Assembly: GCF_025660475.1 (NCBI RefSeq)
Contig: NZ_JAOUSF010000001.1
Coordinates: forward strand, 62,001-126,000
Reading direction: 5' to 3'
Source: Perspicuibacillus lycopersici
GTDB lineage: Bacteria; Bacillota; Bacilli; Bacillales; Caldibacillaceae
Length of the DNA: 64,000 nucleotides
Shown: piece after piece, positions 56,890 through 64,000 of the stretch
How the letters are laid out: each line of letters starts with the position of its first letter
How positions within the stretch are numbered: the stretch's first letter is position 1
The notes under the pieces: generated by a model
The model's input: only the letters and a program-made list of their open reading frames with translations
What the model was told of the DNA's origin: nothing
Database searches by the model: none
Position numbers and translations under genes: made by a program

Positions 56890-57120
56890 TTAGGAAAAAT
56901 GGCCATCCCAAATGGATAAAACGGCGCCAGGGAAACAATTGCTATTTAAATAATGTGTAGGATCAGTGCTTAATATTTTCGTGACCCGCACTTCATTCCC
57001 ATTGACTGGTTCAATAGCAACAGGGATACCTTGATAATGAACAAAACGTTCTTTATTTTCTAATGCTTTCTGCTCTGTTTCAAAAATAAGCTCCTGAGGT
57101 ATGATCGTATACAATATCAT
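56890..57120 (-). CDS. ylzJ: YlzJ-like small protein
   Basis: This 76-residue protein of the YlzJ family begins [10 protein letters not shown]. Function is unknown. Its ATG overlaps the tepA stop by 4 bp, so the two are translated together, as in Bacillus subtilis. Confidence 0.85.
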   Translation of the reverse strand: MILYTIIPQELIFETEQKALENKERFVHYQGIPVAIEPVNGNEVRVTKILSTDPTHYLNSNCFPGAVLSIWDGHFS

Positions 57121-57860
57121 TGTATTAATCCTTCACCTTCTTTCTCCTTTCGTCGCATATCAATTAATTCATATAACTTTTTCATTGCTTGGCCGATACC
57201 ACCAACTTCATTAATTAATCCATATTTTACAGCATCTGAGCCAACAACATTCGTACCTATATCTCTTGTTAAGTTCCCTTTGGCAAACATTAAATCTTTA
57301 AATGTTTCTTCTTTTACTCGGGAATGTTTTGTTACAAAATTAATTACACGATCCTGCATCTTATCTAAATATTCAAATGTTTGTGGGACACCAATCACTA
57401 ACCCAGTTAATCGAATCGGATGAATCGTCATTGTTGCAGTTCCAGCAATAAAAGAATAATCGGTACTTACCGCTATTGGTACTCCTATTGAATGACCACC
57501 ACCGAGAACGATGGAAACAGTTGGCTTCGATAACGATGCTAACATCTCCGCAATTGCCAAGCCTGCCTCTACATCTCCACCTACAGTATTTAAAACTATT
57601 AATAAACCTTCTATTTTTGGATTTTGTTCAATTGCTACGATTTGTGGTATCACATGCTCATATTTTGTTGTTTTGTTTTGAGGTGGTAATTGTAAATGCC
57701 CTTCAATTTGCCCAACAATCGTTAAGCAATGAATATTGGAATCCTGCATTTGTGGAACATTGGTTTGTCCCAGCTGTTGAATTTTTTCAATGAGTGGAGA
57801 AACATTAGGCTTTTGTTCTTCCTTTTCAGGTGTTTGTTCTTGATTTACATTTGGATTCAT
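57117..57860 (-). CDS. tepA: ClpP-class serine protease TepA
   Basis: This 247-residue ClpP-like protein (germination/translocation-enhancing) has an N-terminal Gln/Glu-rich stretch, then a ClpP/crotonase fold. The Ser nucleophile is in GGGHSIGVP (about residue 124) and a His in TMTIHPIR (about 149). Bacillus TepA is linked to spore protein degradation at germination and to secretion. RBS AAAGGAG precedes the ATG. It is in an operon with ylzJ. Confidence 0.88.
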   Translation of the reverse strand: MNPNVNQEQTPEKEEQKPNVSPLIEKIQQLGQTNVPQMQDSNIHCLTIVGQIEGHLQLPPQNKTTKYEHVIPQIVAIEQNPKIEGLLIVLNTVGGDVEAGLAIAEMLASLSKPTVSIVLGGGHSIGVPIAVSTDYSFIAGTATMTIHPIRLTGLVIGVPQTFEYLDKMQDRVINFVTKHSRVKEETFKDLMFAKGNLTRDIGTNVVGSDAVKYGLINEVGGIGQAMKKLYELIDMRRKEKEGEGLIQ

Positions 57861-57996
57861 AAACAGTAAAACTCCTTTTCGCTCATGATACGTTTAGTAT
57901 AGACTTGTTCACGAATTTAATGCGAAAGGAGTTTTGATTTTTCCACTAATTAAGTTGTAATAATCGTTCTATTCTTTAAACGTATTGTATTATTGC

Positions 57997-59655
57997 CTAT
58001 ACCTCCATAATAATCGGAATAATCATCGGACGACGTTTCGTTTTATTATACAAATAATAATTTAATTGATCACGCATTTCTTGTTTAATCGTTGACCATT
58101 CAAAGCTATGACTTTTAATATTTTTTTCAACAATCTCCTTTACTAATTTCGTTGCATTACCCATTAATTCCTCCGATTCCCTAACATACACAAAACCTCG
58201 AGAAATGATTTCTGGGCCTGATATTATTTTCTTTTCGGAGCGCTTAATAGACACAACGACAATTAAAATCCCATCCTGGGAGAGCATTTTACGGTCGCGA
58301 AGAACGATATTGCCAACATCTCCAATACCACTGCCGTCAATTAGTACATTGCCTGCAGGAGCTTTCCCTGCGACACGAATTTTTTCCCCTTTGATTTCAA
58401 TGATATCGCCTTTTTCTGGTATGATACTATTCTCAGGAGACACACCCATATTCCAAGCAATCTGTTCGTGTGCAATTAACATTCGAAATTCTCCATGAAC
58501 TGGTACAAAAAACTTCGGCTGCATTAAATTCAGCATAAGCTTTAATTCTTCCTCACGACCATGTCCACTAACATGAATATTACGGTAGAATACATTAGCA
58601 CCAGCTCGATATAAAAGATCTACTGTTTTACTTAAAAACAATTCTCCCCCTCGATGTGGCGAGGCTGCGATCATGACAGTGTCACCTTTTTTTATATGGA
58701 GTAATTTATGTGATTTTCTCGCCATTTTTTGTAATGCTTCTAACGGCTCCCCTTGATTACCAGTCATAATAATGACAATTTCATTATCGTTGTATTTATC
58801 AATTTCATTATTTTGGATAAAGACATTATCATGTACTTTTAAATATCCTAGCTTCATGGAAATTTGATAAACGTCCTGCAATGTCTTTCCGATGATGGAA
58901 ATCTTCCTACCGGTCTTTGCCGTTACGTCAAATAATCGCTGGATCGCATTCATACCTGATGCATAGCAAGTATAAATGATTCTTCCGTCTGCATTTTCAA
59001 ATAAATCCTCTAATTCTTTTGCTACCGCTACTTCTGACGGTGTATAACCCGGTTTCTCTGCCTCTGTACTATCTGACAATAAACAAAGAACTCCCTCGTT
59101 ACCAATACGAGCCATTTTACTAATATTTGCTCGGTAAAGCTCATCCGCACTTTGGTCAAATTTAAAATCGCCAGTGTATACAATAGACCCTTCACTAGAT
59201 AAAATGCTAATTCCTACAGCATCTGGAATACTATGATTCACTTGGAAAAAGGATACTTCTGAATACGGAAAAGTAAGAATTGTATTTTCGTTTACTGTAC
59301 GAAAGTCTACCGTTAATTTAACGTCTTGTTCTTTCATTTTTGCTTTTGTTAAGGCAATTGTAAGCTTTGTTCCAAATACTGGTACTGGTAATTTACTTAA
59401 AATATATGCTAATGCACCAGTATGGTCTTCATGTCCATGGGATAGAAAAAGCCCGCGGATACGATCCTGCTTGTCCATTAAATAAGAAATATCTGGTATA
59501 ACAATGTCAATTCCAAACATTTCATCTTCAGGGAACATTAATCCAGCATCAAGGATAAATAAGTCTTCTTCCACCTCGACAACGTACATATTTTTCCCGA
59601 TTTCTCCTACTCCACCTAATGGAATAACCTTTATTGATTTACTGTTCTTAATCAA
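57997..59655 (-). CDS. rnjB: Ribonuclease J2
   Basis: This 552-residue metallo-beta-lactamase/beta-CASP RNase has HGHEDHTGA (metal site, about residue 73), HTGDFKFD-equivalent YTGDFKFD, and the C-terminal HVSGHGREEE and PVHGEFRM blocks. It pairs with RNase J1 in mRNA decay. The position between dapA and tepA is the conserved rnjB locus. TTG start at 59655 after AGGAGG (9-nt spacer); a TTG three codons upstream sits on the ribosome site. Confidence 0.92.
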   Translation of the reverse strand: MIKNSKSIKVIPLGGVGEIGKNMYVVEVEEDLFILDAGLMFPEDEMFGIDIVIPDISYLMDKQDRIRGLFLSHGHEDHTGALAYILSKLPVPVFGTKLTIALTKAKMKEQDVKLTVDFRTVNENTILTFPYSEVSFFQVNHSIPDAVGISILSSEGSIVYTGDFKFDQSADELYRANISKMARIGNEGVLCLLSDSTEAEKPGYTPSEVAVAKELEDLFENADGRIIYTCYASGMNAIQRLFDVTAKTGRKISIIGKTLQDVYQISMKLGYLKVHDNVFIQNNEIDKYNDNEIVIIMTGNQGEPLEALQKMARKSHKLLHIKKGDTVMIAASPHRGGELFLSKTVDLLYRAGANVFYRNIHVSGHGREEELKLMLNLMQPKFFVPVHGEFRMLIAHEQIAWNMGVSPENSIIPEKGDIIEIKGEKIRVAGKAPAGNVLIDGSGIGDVGNIVLRDRKMLSQDGILIVVVSIKRSEKKIISGPEIISRGFVYVRESEELMGNATKLVKEIVEKNIKSHSFEWSTIKQEMRDQLNYYLYNKTKRRPMIIPIIMEV

Positions 59656-60166
59656 ATGTAACAATCCTCCTGTATGTCATCACTGCAACTTAATTATTTC
59701 ATGCAAATGAATTAGTATGTATCAAAGTCATAGTAGAAAAAGGCTCAACAAATCAAGCCATTGTAAATGGAAAAATTCACCTATATATTAACCATAGTTT
59801 TTCTTTATATAATAAACGGTTCACGACATAGATCCATTTTAAAAAGACACCGCTATTCCAGAGTGATTTTGTAGCTTAGTATGTAAACTACTCCGAGCCG
59901 ATCATTTCGCTATGAAGTAATATTTCCAACTCAATCCGTAAATAACAGTCATAATCAGTAACTAATTATACATCCCGTATCCTAAAAAATCGGTGTTTTT
60001 TTTATTTTAACATAATTTCCATTGTTTATATAGATTGAATCATTCCGATTAACAGATTAAATTTATTGGTAATCTTCCTTTCATATTAAATAACTACAAA
60101 GCGGCACTTCCTTACTAAACATATTTCATGTGACGGCAATAAAACTTTGAAAACAACATGAACATA
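59656..60166. other. Long AT-rich intergenic region, no gene found
   Basis: About 510 bp between rnjB and the dapA terminator. I see no reading frame with a ribosome site, no T-box or lysine-riboswitch core, and no convincing hairpin-plus-T-run. It must hold the rnjB promoter in its left part. Confidence 0.5.
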
Positions 60167-60213
60167 TTAGCAAAAACGGCACTCCGGATAATTCCGAAAT
60201 GCCGTTTTGCTAA
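60167..60213 (-). terminator. Terminator of the asd-dapG-dapA operon
   Basis: Long stem TTAGCAAAAACGGCA/TGCCGTTTTGCTAA (60167-60181, 60200-60213) with an inner CCGG/CCG pairing, 12 bp past the dapA stop. Confidence 0.75.
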
Positions 60214-60225
60214 TCATATTTGATT

Positions 60226-61113
60226 TTATTGTTGAACTACATCAATCTGTTTAAGCAACTGAAATAATGTATTTCTTTCATTTTCTGTTAAAGGTATAAG
60301 TGGCAGGCGAACCGATCCTACATTTAATCCTTTTAATTGTAATGCGGTCTTCACGGGTGTAGGGTTAGGTGCCGCAAAAAGTCCTCTCATAATTGGCAAT
60401 AGTTTTTGATGCCACTTAGCAGCAGTCTTAAAGTCACCATTATGAAATGCTTCCACCATTTCTTGCATTTCATTTCCAATAATATGGGATGCTACCGAAA
60501 TGACACCTGCACCACCTATAGCTAGTACAGGTATCGTTAATCCATCATCACCACTGTATAGGAAGAAATCATCTGCAGTATTCGCAATAATTTCGGTCAT
60601 TTGGTTTAGATTTCCACTAGCTTCTTTCACTGCCTTAATATTTTTAATTTGACTTAAGCGAACAATCGTTGCAGCTTCGATATTAACACCTGAACGACTC
60701 GGAATATTGTAGATCATCACTGGAAGTGCAGTACTTTCCGCGATCGAACGAAAATGCTGATACATCCCTTCTTGATTAGGCTTATTGTAATAAGGAGCAA
60801 CAGCCATAACCGCATCAACACCAATTTCTTCCGCTTTTTTCGTTAATTCGATGGATGCTTTCGTATTATTACTACCTGTTCCTGCAATAACCGGTATTCT
60901 TTTGTTTACTACTTTTACAACATGTTTAAATAATGCTAACTTTTCTTCAGTGGTTAACGTGGGAGATTCTCCAGTAGTTCCAGCGATTACTAATGAATCA
61001 CTACCATGCTTAATTAAATATTCGATAAGTTGTGTTGTCTTGGAAAAGTCCACATTTCCTTTTGCATCGAAAGGTGTCACCATGGCAGTTGCAATTCTAC
61101 CAAAAATAGACAT
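60226..61113 (-). CDS. dapA: 4-hydroxy-tetrahydrodipicolinate synthase
   Basis: This 295-residue TIM barrel condenses pyruvate with aspartate semialdehyde. Visible are GTTGESPTL (about residues 44-52), the catalytic Tyr in MIYNIPSRSG (about 133) and the Schiff-base Lys in IKAVKEASG (about 161). The product feeds lysine, peptidoglycan and, through DpaA/B, spore dipicolinate. ATG 61113 follows CAAGGAGTG; a 33-codon upstream extension overlaps dapG. Confidence 0.95.
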   Translation of the reverse strand: MSIFGRIATAMVTPFDAKGNVDFSKTTQLIEYLIKHGSDSLVIAGTTGESPTLTTEEKLALFKHVVKVVNKRIPVIAGTGSNNTKASIELTKKAEEIGVDAVMAVAPYYNKPNQEGMYQHFRSIAESTALPVMIYNIPSRSGVNIEAATIVRLSQIKNIKAVKEASGNLNQMTEIIANTADDFFLYSGDDGLTIPVLAIGGAGVISVASHIIGNEMQEMVEAFHNGDFKTAAKWHQKLLPIMRGLFAAPNPTPVKTALQLKGLNVGSVRLPLIPLTENERNTLFQLLKQIDVVQQ

Positions 61114-61117
61114 ACAA

Positions 61118-62392
61118 TCACTCCTTGATCTTTGGAACAAATGAACTAATTTCATCAATTGCACCAATTTCATTTTCTTCTTGGTCCAGTTGAAACGCGT
61201 CATGTAGTGCATTTACTGATTTTACTAGATCATTTTGCTTTACTAATACCCAGATGGTAGTGTAGCTATCTGCTGATTGGAGGATTCGAATTCCTTGTTC
61301 TGAAAGTGCTGTAACAATTTTCGATGCAACACCTGGTACTCCAGTAATTCCTGCACCAACAACGGATACTTTTGCACAATTTTTTTCTAATATTGGATCA
61401 TGCCCTAACGCTTCTAGAACCTCTTTTGCTTTATCTGCAACATGATCATTTACAGTATAAACAACCGCATTGGGCGAAATGTTGATGAAATCAACAGAAA
61501 TTTGTTCGTTTGCCATAGCTTTAAAAACTTCCACTTGCAAATTATACTGATTTTTTTTAGCCAATACTTTAATTTGCGTCACATTAGAGACATGGGCAAT
61601 ACCCGTCACTAATCGCTCTCGAATATCGGCACCTTTATTTTTTCGCGATAATTTTGTAACAAGTGTTCCTACCCCATCAGAATAAGTGGAGCGTACACGA
61701 ATTGGTATATCTGCTTGCATAGCAATTTCAACCGCTCTTGGATGAATAACCTTAGCACCTTGATAGGCAAGATTACTAATTTCATTATAGGTTACTATCT
61801 TCAAAGGTCGAGCTTTTTCCGTTAGTTTTGGATCAGCGGTCATAACTCCCTCAACATCGGTAAAAATATCCACCCACTCTGCTTGTAATGCTGCACCTAG
61901 TGCAACTGCGGAAGTGTCGCTACCTCCACGACCAATTGTAGTAATATCTCCGTTTTCAGCTGCTCCTTGAAAACCTGTTACAACAACTGCATCATGCTGT
62001 TTTAGTTCATCTAGAAGCCTGTCTGTATCCATTTCTAATATTTTTGCATTCGTAAAATCATCATTCGTTCGGAAACCTGCTTGTGCTCCTGTTAAAGCCG
62101 TGGCATTTATTCCATTTTCGATTAACATTTCACTAAAAACTACGGAAGAAATAATTTCTCCGCAAGCTGCCAATAAATCTTGTTCTCTTTTTGATACTTT
62201 TGTATGATTTCCACCAATTAGTGATAATAACGTATCTGTTGCATATGGGTCACCTTTTCTTCCCATTGCTGATACGACAATAACAGGCTTATATCCTTCT
62301 TCAATTACTCTTTTAATATGGACTAAGGCTGCCATTCGATTTTCTTCTGTACGGACAGAAGTACCACCAAATTTTTGAACAATAATTTTCAT
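61118..62392 (-). CDS. dapG: Aspartokinase I (diaminopimelate-sensitive type)
   Basis: This 424-residue protein has the N-terminal KFGGTSVRT phosphate-binding motif (residues 6-14), FTDVEGV and GRGGSDTSAV in the kinase domain, and tandem ACT domains (about residues 270-420). It phosphorylates aspartate. Linkage to asd and dapA identifies it as DapG, the isoenzyme inhibited by meso-diaminopimelate in Bacillus. No lysine riboswitch is present, as expected for this isoenzyme. Confidence 0.93.
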   Translation of the reverse strand: MKIIVQKFGGTSVRTEENRMAALVHIKRVIEEGYKPVIVVSAMGRKGDPYATDTLLSLIGGNHTKVSKREQDLLAACGEIISSVVFSEMLIENGINATALTGAQAGFRTNDDFTNAKILEMDTDRLLDELKQHDAVVVTGFQGAAENGDITTIGRGGSDTSAVALGAALQAEWVDIFTDVEGVMTADPKLTEKARPLKIVTYNEISNLAYQGAKVIHPRAVEIAMQADIPIRVRSTYSDGVGTLVTKLSRKNKGADIRERLVTGIAHVSNVTQIKVLAKKNQYNLQVEVFKAMANEQISVDFINISPNAVVYTVNDHVADKAKEVLEALGHDPILEKNCAKVSVVGAGITGVPGVASKIVTALSEQGIRILQSADSYTTIWVLVKQNDLVKSVNALHDAFQLDQEENEIGAIDEISSFVPKIKE

Positions 62393-62426
62393 TTTACACC
62401 TCGTCCTCGATTTTCATTTAGTCTAA

Positions 62427-63476
62427 TTATTTTGAAAGTAAATCGAGTTTTATTAAACTTTCCGCTATTTGTACAGAGTTCCAAGCTGCACCCTTTAATA
62501 AATTATCCGATACGACCCACATATGGAAGCCGTTTTCTTCATCTAAATCTTTTCGAATTCGTCCAACGAATGTATCACGTAATCCAGCTGCATTATTTGG
62601 CATTGGGTATACTTGTTCGTTTGGATTATCTTCTAAAACGATTCCTGGAGAAGCAGATAATAAATTCTTCAGATCTCCCGCTTCTACTCCATTTTCATCT
62701 ATTTCAAAGTATACCGATTCAGAATGTCCTCTTGAAATAGGAATTCGAACACATGTAGCCGCTACTTTCAGCTCTGGCATATGCATTATTTTTTTCGTTT
62801 CATTAACCATTTTCATTTCTTCATAGGTGAAACCATTATCTTGAAAAACATCAATTTGTGGAATTGCATTAAAGGCAATTTGATAATGCTTCTTATCACC
62901 TTTTACTGGCAAAATAGCAACAGTTGGCTCTTTACCATCTAAAATTTCTTTCGTTTGGTTGTACATTTCCTCAACAGCTTGACTACCTGCACCACTAACT
63001 GCTTGGTACGTGGAAACAATTACTTTTTTCAAACCATATTTTTTACGGATGGGCTCTAATGCAACAACCATTTGTATTGTAGAACAATTTGGGTTTGCAA
63101 TAATACCTTTATGGTTTTTTAAATCTTCTTCATTCACTTCTGGAACAACTAATGGAGTATTTGGATCCATACGAAACGCACTAGTATTATCTACGACAAC
63201 TGCTCCACGTTTTACTGCTTCCGGTGCAAGTAACTTCGACACGCTCCCACCAGCAGAAAATAATGCTATATCAATACCCTCAAAACTTTCAGGTTTAGCT
63301 TCTTCAACAATAATTTCTTCATCCTTAAATTTGATTACAGTACCTGCTGAACGTGCAGATGATAATAATGTAAGTTTGTTTATTGGAAAATCGCGTTCTA
63401 TTAATGTTTGAATCATTTGTTCCCCAACTGCACCTGTTGCTCCTACAACTGCGACATTATATCCAATTTTTGCCAT
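62427..63476 (-). CDS. asd: Aspartate-semialdehyde dehydrogenase
   Basis: This 349-residue enzyme has the NADP-binding [10 protein letters not shown] motif (about residues 12-21), the catalytic Cys in NPNCSTIQ (about 130) and the His in [11 protein letters not shown] (about 241). It reduces aspartyl phosphate. RBS GGAAGGAG precedes the ATG at 63476. It is the first gene after an apparent terminator and probably the start of a vegetative asd-dapG-dapA unit. Confidence 0.95.
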   Translation of the reverse strand: MAKIGYNVAVVGATGAVGEQMIQTLIERDFPINKLTLLSSARSAGTVIKFKDEEIIVEEAKPESFEGIDIALFSAGGSVSKLLAPEAVKRGAVVVDNTSAFRMDPNTPLVVPEVNEEDLKNHKGIIANPNCSTIQMVVALEPIRKKYGLKKVIVSTYQAVSGAGSQAVEEMYNQTKEILDGKEPTVAILPVKGDKKHYQIAFNAIPQIDVFQDNGFTYEEMKMVNETKKIMHMPELKVAATCVRIPISRGHSESVYFEIDENGVEAGDLKNLLSASPGIVLEDNPNEQVYPMPNNAAGLRDTFVGRIRKDLDEENGFHMWVVSDNLLKGAAWNSVQIAESLIKLDLLSK

Positions 63477-63540
63477 GAAGTAAAACTCCTTCCGCTACAA
63501 TAGTAACAATTTAAAACATATAAGTAAGTAAACTCATTAG

Positions 63541-63580
63541 AAAAAGGGAAATCGCATGAACAAATGAATGCCGACCTCCC
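63541..63580 (-). terminator. Terminator between dpaB and asd
   Basis: On the minus strand GGGAGGTCG pairs with CGATTTCCC (two G-T pairs), extended by CAT/ATG across a bulge, followed by TTTTTC. It would end the sporulation transcript of dpaAB before asd, or act as a partial terminator. A weak promoter-like TTACTT-16-TACTAT lies between it and asd. Confidence 0.65.
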
Positions 63581-63704
63581 ACTTCTTCACTTTTAAGTCA
63601 TATGTTAAACTTTATTTTATCACAATCTCTGAGATTATAAATATAATTTTTCCATTATCTATCGTTTCTTTGTATAAAACACTTCTATTGGCACAATTTT
63701 TTCT

Positions 63705-64000
63705 TTATCTTTTGCTTCTTTCCACAATCATTGGCTGTATTTGTTTATGCTCTAATGCTGCTTTTACCGTTTCAACAAGCATTGTCATATCCGAAACCAT
63801 TGATTTCGGTTTATTAATTGGATCATCTTGACCAAATGGAATAAAATAAATATCTTTTGCAGCAATTAGACGCATTAAGTTAACTCCATTTAAACCGAGT
63901 GCATCATTTGTTGATATACCTAATACAACTGGTCGATGATTTCGCATCGTAGCTTTCGCTGCCATCAACACTGGAGAATCCGTTAATGCATTAGCCATTT
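63705..64000 (-). CDS. dpaB: Dipicolinate synthase subunit B, C-terminal part (cut by window edge)
   Basis: The last 98 codons of a flavoprotein-like subunit B. Residues ALTDSPVLMAAKA, VVLGISTNDALGLN and FIPFGQDDP match SpoVFB/DpaB closely. With DpaA it oxidises dihydrodipicolinate to dipicolinic acid in the mother cell during sporulation. The reading frame is open to the window end; the ATG near 63998 is internal. The operon order dpaA-dpaB-asd-dapG-dapA is as in Bacillus subtilis. Confidence 0.92.
   Translation of the reverse strand, partial: MANALTDSPVLMAAKATMRNHRPVVLGISTNDALGLNGVNLMRLIAAKDIYFIPFGQDDPINKPKSMVSDMTMLVETVKAALEHKQIQPMIVERSKR

Noticed and set aside
61090..63704. Lysine riboswitch controlling asd-dapG-dapA
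   Set aside because: No L-box core seen; the dapG isoenzyme is typically regulated by diaminopimelate at protein level.
1..64000. CRISPR array, prophage, insertion sequence or defence island
   Set aside because: No regularly spaced repeats, transposase, integrase, or known defence genes were found; the window is mostly conserved chromosomal backbone.

Overview
The window is about 36% GC by eye and carries genes of a spore-forming Bacillaceae. The markers are dpaB (spoVFB), spoIIIE, tepA/ylzJ, the ymfF-ymfM block, a five-gene glycogen operon and Gram-positive T-box leaders. Gene content and intergenic style suggest the Oceanobacillus/Virgibacillus group, but this is an inference from resemblance and not a search result. 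No tRNA, rRNA, insertion sequence, prophage or CRISPR array was seen.

Layout: 1-5.3 kb holds a truncated chemoreceptor-like gene, two CBO0543-like membrane proteins, a WrbA-type flavodoxin, two overlapping tiny spore-protein-like ORFs, a HAD hydrolase and an SDR. 5.3-10.6 kb holds an alcohol-dehydrogenase-like oxidoreductase, an extra RNase J1-like gene, a YneR-type protein, a YitT membrane protein preceded by an unexplained promoter-plus-terminator unit, and a lipoprotein. 10.8-16.6 kb holds a mtnE/mtnU-like divergent pair (methionine salvage), a zinc-efflux pair (CzrA-type repressor and CDF transporter), an acyl-ACP thioesterase and small membrane proteins. 16.8-27.5 kb is glycogen metabolism: glgB-C-D-A-P on the minus strand and a divergent type I pullulanase broken by one in-frame TAG. 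27.5-31.4 kb holds an RsgA-type GTPase behind a leader peptide and attenuator, a CAP-domain lipoprotein, a pentapeptide-repeat protein and an acetyltransferase. 31.4-36.5 kb is trpDCFBA behind two tandem tryptophan T-boxes, with no trpE or trpG. 36.5-41 kb holds a Nudix hydrolase, a YaiI/YqxD protein, a LysE-type exporter and a large SUV3-like helicase. 41-64 kb is the conserved Bacillus chromosomal block, all on the minus strand: dpaB-asd-dapG-dapA, rnjB, tepA-ylzJ, spoIIIE, a nucleoside ABC importer (bmpA-nupOPQ), ymfF-ymfH-ymfI-ymfJ-ymfK-rodZ, pgsA and cinA.

How the genes work together: asd, dapG and dapA make dihydrodipicolinate, which DpaB converts to spore dipicolinate. GlgC/D/A/B build glycogen, GlgP degrades it, and the pullulanase would debranch it if intact. 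The trp genes respond to uncharged tRNA-Trp. Most unexpected are the attenuator before the RsgA paralogue, the amber-interrupted pullulanase, the tandem T-boxes feeding a trp operon without its first-step genes, the orphan transcription unit upstream of yitT, and the separation of cinA from recA.
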